Of a stretch of 64,000 nucleotides of DNA, positions 31,755 to 40,699 are shown in pieces. Source of the stretch: Prorocentrum cordatum (lineage: Eukaryota > Sar > Dinophyceae > Prorocentrales > Prorocentraceae); contig CAUYUJ010018487.1 in the NCBI GenBank assembly GCA_963575745.1, positions 86,001 to 150,000 of the forward strand, in the 5' to 3' direction. A program made the translations under genes and the position numbers. Under the pieces are notes generated by a model. It made no database searches and was not told where the DNA came from. It saw only the letters and a program-made list of their open reading frames with translations. Each line of letters starts with the position of its first letter. Position 1 is the stretch's first letter.

Positions 31755-31780
31755 ATCCCCTTGCCAAAAACTCTAAGTCC

Positions 31781-31799
31781 TCTGAGCCACCGCTACGGA
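31781..31799 (-). other. Degenerate second spliced leader
   Basis: Directly behind the perfect leader, the minus strand reads TCCGTAGCGGTGGCTCAGA. It aligns with the DinoSL with a 3-nt deletion and few substitutions. It starts at the base after the final G of the intact leader. Such stacked leaders are the known mark of cDNAs recycled more than once. Confidence 0.6.
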
Positions 31800-31821
31800 C
31801 TTGAGCCAAAATGGCTACGGA
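31800..31821 (-). other. Intact dinoflagellate spliced leader at the LINE 5' end
   Basis: The minus strand matches the 22-nt DinoSL at all positions (starts TCCGTAGCCATTTTGG, ends CTCAAG). It is not followed by a GT donor and is therefore not an SL RNA gene. It marks the exact 5' end of the retrotransposon cDNA; unrelated GGA-rich flank begins at the next base. Confidence 0.9.
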
Positions 31822-31844
31822 GAACTCCTCTGGGCTCTTCTTCT

Positions 31845-31950
31845 ACCCCTCCTCCTCATCCTCTACCTCCTTCCCCCCTCCAGCTTCTCCTCCTCCTCCT
31901 CCTCCTTCTCCTCCTCTCCGCCTCCTCCTCCTCCCTCGAGGCCGAAAATC
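31845..31950. repeat. (CTC)n microsatellite, 5' flank of the LINE
   Basis: CTC/TCC triplets with minor interruptions. On the minus strand this is GGA-rich sequence that a host exon may run into. Confidence 0.9.
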
Positions 31951-31999
31951 GCGAAAAACCCTTCCCTCCCTCCCTGTCGTTCGGTCCGAGAACCCATTT

Positions 32000-32670
32000 G
32001 GGAGGCCTGGACCTCCGGGCCCGGCCGCCCCCCCCGGCGATTCCTGCCCCCGCGGCCGCCGGGCCCCGCGTCCTCCCGCTCCGCCAGGGCCTCGGAGCGC
32101 CGCCGGAGCCGGGTGATCAGCAGCAGCATCGCCTCGCCGTCGCTCGGGCGTCCGCTTCCCGTGCGTTTTCGTGAGCAGGGGCCGACCGTCCCGGCATTCC
32201 CCTAGTCCTGCCACGAAAGGTTCTCAGGACCCAAAAACGTGCTAAGAGCGAAAAGGTCCTTAGAACACTGTTTGGTAGGGCTATAGGCGAGCCAGGACGC
32301 TTCGCCACTGCTTGATTTTTGTTCGGTCTCGTGCGCGCGTGTCCGACGCGAACATATAGCATACCCATATTGCAGTACATCGTTTCCCGAGCGGCGTGGC
32401 CAGAGAGCACCCGCCGCGACGCGTATCCTATAAGATGTCTCGGTGCCCGCGTCGCCCCTGGGGGGGCGACGCACGTAAGTATTAGAGTGTTGGGGTGGCG
32501 CCGAAAAACTGCACGCTTCCGAGCGATGCCAAGTCGCCTCGAAATCCGCTACGAACTCGCCCGCGCCGCTCTGCCCCAGCCCGCCGCCCATGCCGTCGAA
32601 CTTGAACATGTTGAAGCCCTCGGCCAGGCGGGCGGTCGTGACCTCCTCGAAGCGTTTGAAGTACTTCGGC
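32000..32670 (-). CDS. Alpha-galactosidase-like glycosidase, two partial exons
   Basis: Exon a (about 32670-32533) reads KYFKRFEEVTTARLAEGFNM, then FKFDGMGGGLGQSGAGEF and VADFEA. FKFDG is the strand carrying the catalytic Asp in alpha-galactosidase-type (GH27/36-like) barrels. Exon b (about 32137-32030) continues AMLLLITRLRRRSEALAE. The join DFEA/MLLLI restores the continuous family pattern. Both junctions carry the short direct repeat GAGGCGA, as dinoflagellate introns often do. The intron would be about 395 bp. The rest of the enzyme is not seen upstream, and downstream the LINE interrupts the region. Substrate is unknown. Confidence 0.5.
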
Positions 32671-33290
32671 CCGGATCCGCCACCGCGCCCCCATTGGGCA
32701 CGCGGAGTCGGGGTGCGTGCTGCTCGCGTGATGCTCGCGAGCTGTCTGGCCGTGCCCCGTACACGCCGGTCGGAAGAAGTGGGTTGAAACATGAAGTAGG
32801 AAGGCGTTGGAAGTAGATTGGGCTTCCACCCACCCCCTGAAGAGGAGGAAAGAAGGACAATTGTTTGACTCTTGAAGTGGGAAGGCGCCTAGAGTAGATT
32901 AGGATTAGGGCATCCAAAAATGCCTACTTTCAACGACAAGCTTGTATCCTTTCTCGGGCGCGCGCCAACACGGATTAACGACCCGCGGATCCGGCGAACC
33001 GTGAGGCCAGTGCCGCCTCACTTGAGCGACGAATCCAAAAGGGTTTTGCGCGAGATGGCGTAGCGACCTGACGCGGTGGCTTAAGCGGGGCGCCGCCGCA
33101 ACACGCTGCACTGGGAACGAGGGCGCTCGCGCGCGACCCTACGCGAGGAGCTTGCGCGCGAATGGCGGCGCTATCGACCCCGTTCTTCTGTGCCGCCTCC
33201 GCTGGCGGCACGGCGCGCCGATGCCGCATGGAAACGGGGCCCGGCGCGAACCCGCGCGCCTCAATCGGCGGCGAGCGAAGGGGGGCAGTG
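32671..33290. other. Unique flank without a recognised gene
   Basis: Minus-strand frames are open in patches (for example 32975-33229), but no family features are seen. A near-duplicate AAGTGGGAAGGCG / AAGTAGGAAGGCG plus AGTAGATTGGG patch occurs at 32792 and 32874. Confidence 0.3.
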
Positions 33291-33295
33291 AGAAG

Positions 33296-33440
33296 GAGAA
33301 GGCCTTCTCAGAAGGCGGAGGGACTTCTCAGAAGCCCTCGCGCCTTCTGAGAAGCTTGTTCTATCTTCGGGGGAGGCTTCGAAAGCTTCTCAGAAGGCCA
33401 GGCGACCTCCGAACCTTCTGAGAAGGCCTTCTCGTTCTCA
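33296..33440. repeat. Cluster of CTTCTCAGAAG / CTTCTGAGAAG palindromes
   Basis: At least six near-palindromic CTTCTSAGAAG units, in both orientations, within 145 bp. The same motif recurs near 50690 and, as CTTCTTAGAAG, near 24306. Confidence 0.8.
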
Positions 33441-33459
33441 CTTGGCCTCCCAGACGGCC

Positions 33460-34770
33460 CAAGAGGCCTCGAAGAGGTCCTCCAGGAGAGTCCGAAGAGG
33501 CCAAAATCATTGATTTTCCATTGGTGTTTGAAGGATTTTGGCATTTGCGCCTTTTCGGCTCTCCGACGGCTCAAGACGGCCCAAGAAGCCCCCAAGATCG
33601 CCCAAGAGGCCCCCAAGAGAGCCCCCTGATGGCCAAAGTGGCCTCCAAGATGGCCCCTAGAGGGCCCCAAGAGGGCCCAAGAGGCCTCCAACACGCCCAA
33701 GATGGCCTCCAAGACGCCCAAGATGGCCTCCAAGACGGCCCTGGAGCGCCCCAAGAGGGTCCCCCGTTGGCCAGAAAGGCCCCCAAAACGGCTCCCGACG
33801 GCGTCAGACGTGCCAGGAACCCACCAAGATGGCCGAAGTTCGCTCGAAGCTGGCCCAAAAGGGCCCAAGAGGCCCCCAAGAGGGCCTCCAGGAAGGCCAA
33901 AAGATGCCAAAATCACTGATTTTCCGAAGGTTTTTGATGGATTTGGGCATTTCCCTTTTTTCGGCCTTCCGACGGCCCGACACGGCCCAAGAGCCCCCAA
34001 AGATCGCCGAATTGGTTTTGGTTCTTTTTCTAAAAGAACTCCCCAGTGGGCTTCGGCCCGTCCCGCCGGCCACCCGTAATTTTCCCAAAATCCGTCTGTC
34101 AATGCCTTTGTTCCCCCAACTTGGCCCAAGATGGCCTCCAAGACGGCCAAGATGGCCCAAGATGGCCTCCAAGATGCCTCCCAGACGGCCAAGATGGCCT
34201 CCAAGACGGGTAAGATGGCTCCAAGATGCCTCCAAGACGGCCCAAGATGCCCTCCAAGACGGCCAAGATGGCCCCAAGATGCCTCCAAGATGGCCCAAGA
34301 GGCCTCCAAGACGTTCTCCAGGAGAGCCCGAAGAGGCCAAAATTATTGGTTTTCCTTAGGTTTTTGAAGGTTTTTTGCGTTTTCTTATTTTCGGCCTTCC
34401 GACGGCCCAAGAGGCCCCCAAGATCGCCCAAGAGGCCTCCAAGAAGGCCCTATGACGGCCCAAGGGCCCCCCAAGACGGCCCCAAGAGCGCCCCAAGACG
34501 GCCCAAGAGGCCTCCAAGACGCCCAACATGGCCTCCAAGACGGCCCTGAAGCGCCCCAGAGGGCCCCAAGACGGCCCAGAGAGGCCCCCAAGACGGCTCC
34601 AGACGGCGTCAGACGGACCAGGAACGCCCTAAGACGGCCAAAGAGACCCCCAGGAAGCCCCCAAAGGCCCCCAAGAGGCCCAAGGAGGCCCCCAAGATGC
34701 CTCCAAGAGGCCTCGAAGAGGCCCCCAAGAAGCCCCCAACAGACCCCAAGGGTGCCCCAAGAGACTCCTA
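33460..34770. repeat. CAAGATGGCC minisatellite with an AT-rich core, three units of about 420 bp
   Basis: Degenerate CCAAGAGGCCCC / CCAAGATGGCC units are punctuated by a conserved block: TGATTTTCC, then GGTTTTTGAAGGATTTTGGC, then TTTTCGGCCTTCCGACGGCC. The blocks lie near 33508, 33914 and 34347. Both strands are open in many frames; these are by-products. Confidence 0.85.
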
Positions 34771-34980
34771 ACAACCCTCATCCTCCTACTCTATTTCTTC
34801 CTCTTCCTCTTCCTGTTCATGATCATTATCTCCCATGTGTTCCCCGAAAGCTTTCCAAACCGACTCGGGGAACTCATGGTCCGATAGCTTGGCCAAGCTC
34901 TAGTCCAACTTTCGGCCATATCGGCGTTTCCAAAAAGGCAGGGGGCGGCGGTGATTCGCCGTAGGCGTCTTCGATAGAAG
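34771..34980. other. Spacer
   Basis: Pyrimidine-rich at 34780-34815, otherwise unique. Nothing recognised. Confidence 0.4.
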
Positions 34981-35545
34981 TTTACTCACCCCGCTGCGTT
35001 GCCACGCGGCGAGAAACATAGAATAGTATGTGGTTGGCCCCCCAGGCCTTGCAACGTGACTCGTACAGTGGATGGTATTCTTTCCACCCCGCTGCGTTGC
35101 CACTTGGCGAGTTGAGTAGAGTTGCACATTCTCCTCCCCGCTGCGATGCCACGAGTCGAGTATAATAGAATCGTATCGTTTCGCCCATGAGTCGTCGCCA
35201 CACGGCGAATATAGTTCCGCCCCGCTGCGTTGCCACGTGGCGGGTAGAGTCAGATTGGTTACCCCCCCTTCTGCTGCAACGTAGCGAACGGAGTGTAGCA
35301 TTTCGCTTCCCACCCACGCTAGAGCGGGAGAGTACGTCGTTTCGCCCCCCTAGACGTTGCCACGCAACAAACATAATGTAACCCGATATGGTCTCCGGCC
35401 CCAGGCGTTGCCGCGCAACGATTAGACTAAAAGCATACACGCTTGACGCCCCGATGCGCTGCCACGCGGCGAGTATGAACAGAGTCGTGAGTGGTTCGCC
35501 CACAGGCGTTGCCACGCAGCGAGCACGAGTGGAATGGTGAATTGT
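34981..35545. repeat. GTTGCCACGTGGCGAG repeat block 1
   Basis: About ten irregularly spaced (50-65 bp) copies of CCCCGCTGCGTTGCCACGTG-GCGAGTA and variants. The core CCACGTGG or CCACGCGGC is palindromic. Spacers are poorly conserved. Confidence 0.8.
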
Positions 35546-35569
35546 AATTGCTCTCCGCCCCGGAGGAGG

Positions 35570-35852
35570 ATGATGAGGAGGAGGAGAAGGAGGAGGAGGA
35601 GGGGGAGGAAGGGGGCGGAGGAGGAGGAGGAGGAGGAGGAGGAGGAGGAGGAGGTAGCTGGTGAATGAGAATGAGATCGTATGTTTTCCGCCCTGCCGCG
35701 TTTCCCCCGTGCGGAGTTACGCCCGCCGACCCTGTCGCCGTGTGGAGGGGGCTGATCCGTTTGACCCGTCTTCGTCGACGTCGTCGTCGTCGCCGCCGTC
35801 GCCGCTCCCTCTCTTTCCCTGGGCCCGTCGCCCCTCTCCCATTTTCCTGGGC

Positions 35853-35883
<31 letters not shown>

Positions 35884-35989
35884 CTCCTCTCTCCTCATAT
35901 TGACCCTCCTGATATTGATCCTCCTCCTCCTCCTCCTCCTCCTCCTCCTCCTCCTCCTCCTCCTCCTCCTCCTCCTCCTCCTCCTCCTC

Positions 35990-36015
<26 letters not shown>
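35570..36015. repeat. (GGA)n then (CTC)n microsatellites around a unique patch
   Basis: GGA triplets fill 35565-35655 and CTC triplets fill 35855-36013. In between are a CGT/CGC patch and unique sequence without a recognised gene. The opposed purine and pyrimidine tracts could pair as a long hairpin. Confidence 0.85.
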
Positions 36016-36021
<6 letters not shown>

Positions 36022-36810
36022 GAACGAAATTGAGCGACGTCGACATGGAGTCGAAGAGAAGCCCTGTCCCTTTGATCCCTTCCCCGCCAGGGGGGGGGTC
36101 CCCAGGGTGTCGCGGGGGGGGATTCCAGGGGGGGTTCCAGGGGGGTCCCAGGTCTGAATACCGCCCCTCCATGGGGGAGGCCCAGGGGGCCCAAAAAAGT
36201 CCCAAGACCAGCCAAGAGTGCTCGAAGAGGCTCCCAAGACGGTCCAAGAAAACCCCGAATCGCCAAACGATCAGTCCAGGACGTCTTTACGGCCTCCACA
36301 CGGCCCAAGAAGGCTAGAAGACGCCCCAAGAGGTCTCGAAGAGCACTCCCAAGAGAGCCCCAAGAGGCAAAATTCGCGGATGTTCCTTCTTAAGTTTTTC
36401 AAGGATTTTGGCATTCTCGCCTTCTCAGCTTCCCGACGCTCCAAACCAGCCTAAGAGGCTCCAACGATCGCCGCAAGAGACCTCTAAGAGGGTCCCGAAA
36501 CCGGCCAAACAGGGCCCGAAGACGGCCCAAGACGCCTTCAAGACGGCCCAAGAGTCCCCCTAAAGAGGGCTCCAAGAGGGTGCCCAGACAGGGACGGACA
36601 TGTCGAGCCCTCGGCCCCGAGAGGCCCCCAGGAGGCCAGAAGAGGCCCACGAGAGGCCCCCAGGAGGCTTCAAGAGGCCCCCAGAAGCCCCAAGAGGCTC
36701 CCAAGAGGTTCCCAAGAGGCCTCCAAGATGCGCCCAAGAGGCCCCAATAACTGCAACCCAGAAGCCTCCGAGAGCGCTCCGAAGAGACCCCAAACAGCAT
36801 CCCTGAGGAC
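36016..36810. repeat. CCCAAGAGGCCCC minisatellite with one AT-rich core
   Basis: Same family as 33.5-34.8 kb. One copy of the core (AAGTTTTTCAAGGATTTTGGC with TTCTCGCCTTCTCAGCTTCC) lies at 36390-36435. Confidence 0.75.
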
Positions 36811-36825
36811 TCTGACCCACGTCAA

Positions 36826-36840
36826 CGTCGACGTCGTCGT

Positions 36841-36887
<47 letters not shown>

Positions 36888-36906
36888 TCGTCGTCGTCGT
36901 AGTCGA

Positions 36907-36945
<39 letters not shown>

Positions 36946-36946
36946 G

Positions 36947-36988
<42 letters not shown>

Positions 36989-37005
36989 GCCGCCGTCGTC
37001 GTCGT

Positions 37006-37046
<41 letters not shown>

Positions 37047-37066
37047 TCGTCGTCGTCGTCCCCCTT
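36826..37066. repeat. (GTC)n/(GGCGTC)n microsatellite
   Basis: GTC triplets with two blocks of GGCGTC hexamers, at 36844-36885 and 37008-37045. Confidence 0.95.
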
Positions 37067-37084
37067 CAGGGTCGGCGGCACTGG

Positions 37085-37935
37085 CCGTGAGGCCTTCGCA
37101 ATATAATCGTATTGCTTTGCCCCCCAAGCTTGCCACGTGACGAATAGAGGGGTGGACTTGCATTGCCCGCCCCCAGGCATTGCCACGCCACGAGCAGAGT
37201 AGCATCCGCCGACCCTGTCGGCGTGTGACAGGGGCTGTTCTGCCGCCGTCGCCGCCGCTGCCGCCGTCGCGTCGCCGCCGCCATCACGTCCCCTCCTTCC
37301 CCTGAGTCCGTCGCCGCTCCCCCCCTTTCCTTGGGCCCTCGTCCTCAAGCGCGACAGCCCAAGCGAAATACACCAGACCAGCCACAGCGAAATGAAGCAA
37401 CGTTGTCATCGAGTCGAAGGGAAGCCCCTTCCCTTTGATCCCTGCCCCGCGGAGGGGGGGTCCCGGGTGGTGGTCCCAGGTCAGAATACCACCCTCCTGG
37501 GGCGTGTCAGGGCCCGCCCTCTCCCTCCCATTTCAGTCGAGGACCGAGGCCTCCAGGGTCGGCGGCACCAGCCGTAAGGCCTTAGCAATAGGAGTTGGTT
37601 CGGCCGCTGTGTTGCCGTGACAAGAAGCATAGAATAGTCTTGGTTCGGCCGCCAAGCGTTGCTACGTGACGAAAAAGAGTGGAACGGTACTGCTTCCGTG
37701 TCGTTACGTTCCCATGTTTCGAGTAGGGTCGACTTGTATTTCTTCCGCCCCGCTGTGTGCCACGTGGCGAGTATAATTGAATAGTGTGTTTCGCCCATGA
37801 GCGGGTTGCCACGCGGCGAGCAAAACATCTGCCCAGCTGCGTTGTCTTGTGGCGAACGCGATAGAATAGTATGTCTCCCCCGCCAGGCGCTGCCACACTA
37901 TATGTGTCTGCCCTCTTGCTTTGCCATGCGAGGAA
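37085..37935. repeat. GTTGCCACGTGGCGAG repeat block 2
   Basis: The same core as block 1 recurs near 37130, 37180, 37610, 37665, 37755, 37810 and 37890, interspersed with GC-rich unique DNA (37240-37560). GTCGAAGRGAAGCCCYKTCC also occurs here (37410) and at 36050, indicating a second shared segment. Confidence 0.7.
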
Positions 37936-37944
37936 AAGAATGGA

Positions 37945-38300
37945 ATTGGTCAACCAACCAACCGCCCAACAAAGTAACCGACCAATTAGTCCGCTGGGCA
38001 ACTGGGAAAACCGGCGAACCATCCAAACCATGAAGTGCAGCGCCGTGCCCGCGTCGCGCCGCCATCCACCCGACCAACCGACAAATCAACCGATTGGCTA
38101 ACCGACCAACCGACCAACCGCAACAAACCGCCTAACCAACGGACCAACCGACAAACAAGCAACAAACCAATCAAACAACCAACCGTCCCACCGACGAAAC
38201 AACCAACCGACCATCTGGGCAACCAACCGACCAACCGACCACCCGACGAACCAACAAACCGGGCAACTGGGCAACCGGCCACCCGACCACCCAACCTATC
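37945..38300. repeat. (ACCAACCG)n / (AACCGACC)n repeat, block 1
   Basis: Irregular CAACCGACCAACC octamer-like repeats. The patch GTGCCCGCGTCGCGCCGCCA at 38045 is shared with block 2 at 39330, so the two blocks are diverged copies of one longer segment. Confidence 0.9.
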
Positions 38301-38392
38301 CGACCGTGCTCCCGTCTCGCTGCGTTGCCACCTGGCGAGTAGCGGTAGACTTGTTTTGGTGTCCGCCCCACGGCGTCACCACGCTGCCAGTA

Positions 38393-38555
38393 CAGGGCAG
38401 TTTTTAATACATCGGATGTTTAGACACATATGATATTTAATACATGAATAATTCACGAATAGATTTATGCATGAACTCATCTTTGTTTTCAATAGTAAAT
38501 CCCTGCAGGTTTAAAACATGATCCGCATGCGGAGCATGTATTAAAAACGGCACTG
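38393..38555. mobile_element. MITE-B copy 2, complete with TA target duplication
   Basis: Terminal repeats CAGGGCAGTTTTTAATACAT and (inverted) CAGTGCCGTTTTTAATACAT differ at two positions. TA flanks both ends (38391-38392 and 38556-38557), as for Tc1/mariner-type transposons. The interior includes the quasi-palindrome CATGATCCGCATGCGGAGCA-TG. Length is 163 bp with no ORF. Confidence 0.9.
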
Positions 38556-38579
38556 TAGGATCGTATCGTATTGCTTCGC

Positions 38580-38710
38580 CCCTGAGGGTTGCCACGCGGC
38601 GACCACGAGAAATCCGCCCAGCTGCGCTGCCACGTGGCAGCATGCCACAGAAGAGCAGCTCGCCCCCCAGACGCTGCCACGCAACGGGTCCACTGAAGCA
38701 CGATTTGCTT
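38580..38710. repeat. GTTGCCACGCGGCGA repeat, three more copies
   Basis: Copies at about 38588, 38628 and 38675, lying between MITE-B and MITE-C. Confidence 0.7.
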
Positions 38711-38724
38711 CCGCCCCCTTGTTG

Positions 38725-38988
38725 TAAGTCGGGCCTGTCCCTCTGCAGGAGGAATATTCCAGAATAGTCATAACAAATAATATGGGGACGATGTTGTTGA
38801 CTATTGTTGAGCATGTTGGGAACATGTTCGATAATAACAACAACAACCACAACAACAACAACAACAACAACAAGAACAATATCAAGAACAAGAACAATGA
38901 CAAGAACAACGACAACAACAACAGCAACAACAACAACAGCAACAGCAACAGCAACATCAACAACAACAATAACAATAACAATGACAAG

Positions 38989-39067
<79 letters not shown>

Positions 39068-39199
39068 GCAACAACAAAAACAACAACAACAACAACAACA
39101 ACAACAGCAACAGCAACAGCAACAACAACAACATCAACAGCAACAACAACAACATAACGTCCCACATCCCCCTGTAGGGAGATACGCCCGACCTAACCC
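38725..39199. mobile_element. MITE-C copy with internal (AAC)n
   Basis: The left end (AAGTCGGGCCTGTCCCTCTG, then CAGGAGGAATATTCC) and the inverted right end (AGGTCGGGCGTATCTCCCTA, then CAGGGGGATG) form imperfect terminal repeats. Subterminal AATAATATGGGGACGATGTT is shared with 24445. The interior is an AAC-type microsatellite of about 330 bp (38830-39155). Asn- and Thr-rich frames across it are artefacts. Confidence 0.7.
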
Positions 39200-39209
39200 T
39201 TGTTTTGCC

Positions 39210-39595
39210 ATACGAGGAAACAATGGAAATGGACAACCAAACAACCAAAACAAACCAACCGACCGATTAGTCCGCCAGCCAACCAAGAAAGCCTGCAAAC
39301 CAGCCAAGCCATGACGTGCCGTGCCGTGCCCGCGTCGCGCCGCCATCCACCTGACCAACCGACCAATCAACCGATTGGCTAACCAACCAACTGACCAACC
39401 AACCAACCGCAACCAACCGCCCAACCCACGGAACCACCGACCAAACAAACAGCAAACTCACCAGGCAACCAACTGACCAACCGCCCAACCAACCAACCAA
39501 CTGGGCAACCAACCGACCCACCGACCACCCAGCGAACCAACCAACCAATCGGGCAACCGGGCAACCAGCCACCCGGCCACGCGACCGACCGAACG
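39210..39595. repeat. (ACCAACCG)n repeat, block 2
   Basis: Diverged copy of block 1 including the shared patch at 39330-39350. Together the blocks look like an old duplication of about 1.28 kb that has since taken up MITE-B and MITE-C between its copies. Confidence 0.85.
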
Positions 39596-39857
39596 TTCCA
39601 CTTCATTCGAAATTGCACATGTTTCCAACAGATGTTGGACCCTCAGACAAAGCGACTTCGTTTTGGCCCCTCTCGGGGCCATCTTGGGACCCTCTTGGGG
39701 CCCTCTTAAAAGCAGCTTGGACCCTCTCGCACGTACCCCCCCAACCCCCCAGGGGCCGCAAGGGGGCCACGAAGGGAAACAAAATCAAGTCACGCGTGAG
39801 CCGTCGTGCGTGGCTTCATGTTGAGCTCCTTCTTTGCACTCCCATGGGACCCGGAGG

Positions 39858-39965
39858 AGGAGGAGGAGGAGGAGGAGGAGGAGGAGGAGGAGGAGGAGGA
39901 GGAGGAGGGGAGGGGGAGGGGGTGGGGGAGGGGAGGGGGAGGGGGAGGGGGAGGGGGAGGAGGAG
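39858..39965. repeat. (GGA)n/(GGGGGA)n microsatellite
   Basis: GGA triplets followed by G-rich GGGGGA repeats. G-quadruplex formation is possible. Confidence 0.9.
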
Positions 39966-40161
39966 CAACCCCCGAGGCCCCTGGGGGCCTCGGGACGGCC
40001 GCGGGACCGCGGAGGCCCTCCTGGGCCCGGAGCCCCTCGAGGCCGTCTTGGGGATGGCTCGGGGGCGTCCTGGGCCGCCCGGGGGCTCGGAGAAGCCTCG
40101 TCGGCACCCCCTATCTGCGGTGGCGGCCACGGCCTGGGAGCCCCTGGGGCTGGTGATCCGA

Positions 40162-40164
<3 letters not shown>
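39966..40164. other. GC-rich spacer
   Basis: Contains CTGGGGGCCT-like patches of the minisatellite family. No gene is recognised. Confidence 0.4.
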
Positions 40165-40202
<38 letters not shown>

Positions 40203-40345
40203 CTGTATGTATGTATGTATGTATGTATGTATGTATGTATGTATGGATGGATGGATGGATGGATGGATGGATGGATGGATGGATGGATGGATGGATGGAT
40301 GTATGCATGTATGTATGTATGTATGTATGTATATATGCATATACA
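40165..40345. repeat. Compound microsatellite (GT)n-(GTAT)n-(GGAT)n-(GTAT)n
   Basis: Four ordered blocks: GT 40165-40198, GTAT 40200-40243, GGAT 40244-40300 and GTAT 40301-40332. Each differs from the next by one substitution, as expected from stepwise expansion. Confidence 0.95.
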
Positions 40346-40699
40346 GTCGAGGCGTTGACCTAAGGAACCCTAAATAAGGAACGAGGCCCCTATTTTCCAT
40401 AAGTTAAACTTCGATTTCGTGCCGAAAACCTAAGGAAAATCCAAGGCAAGCTGCGAAACAATTAAGGAACACGGAGCCCCTCCCCAACGAAAAGGGTTCC
40501 TTCTTCAGGACCCCGACTGTATATACACGTGTGTGAGCCAGCGCGGACACCAAGCAGTGTGCATCTAGCACTCCACGCTGTGCAGTAGACGTGGAGCAAG
40601 ACGTGCGGTGCAGTCTGCGTGGCGCCATATGCGCGGCGAGGTCTGTGTTGTGCCATAAGTGTGGTGCCATCTAGAATGAGCAATCTACACGGTGTAATC

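Larger units (their letters stand above)
25156..31821 (-). mobile_element. Full-length SL-tagged LINE retrotransposon (LINE-1 of this window), 6.67 kb
   Basis: Read on the minus strand, the element begins with a perfect 22-nt DinoSL (31821-31800), followed by a 5' UTR of about 150 nt or less and ORF1 (445 codons). An 81-nt gap leads to ORF2, with endonuclease, reverse transcriptase, RNase H and C-terminal zinc fingers. It ends in eight A residues (T-run 25156-25163 on the plus strand). Both flanks are CCT/CTT microsatellite. Layout and size are those of a complete non-LTR element. Three frameshifts in the ORF2 C-terminal half suggest this copy is dead, unless they are assembly indels. Clade assignment (I-like, because of the RNase H) is tentative. 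Confidence 0.85.

Noticed and set aside
33800-34400. Trp/Gly/Leu/Ser-rich minus-strand proteins (GLLGASW type)
   Set aside because: They translate the CCAAGAGGCC minisatellite. The same peptide style appears in several frames and at 60 kb, with no conserved start or splice structure.
40357-40375. Telomere-like CCTAAG/CCCTAAA traces
   Set aside because: Only isolated partial units (GGAACCCTAAATAAGG) occur, with no tandem telomeric array.
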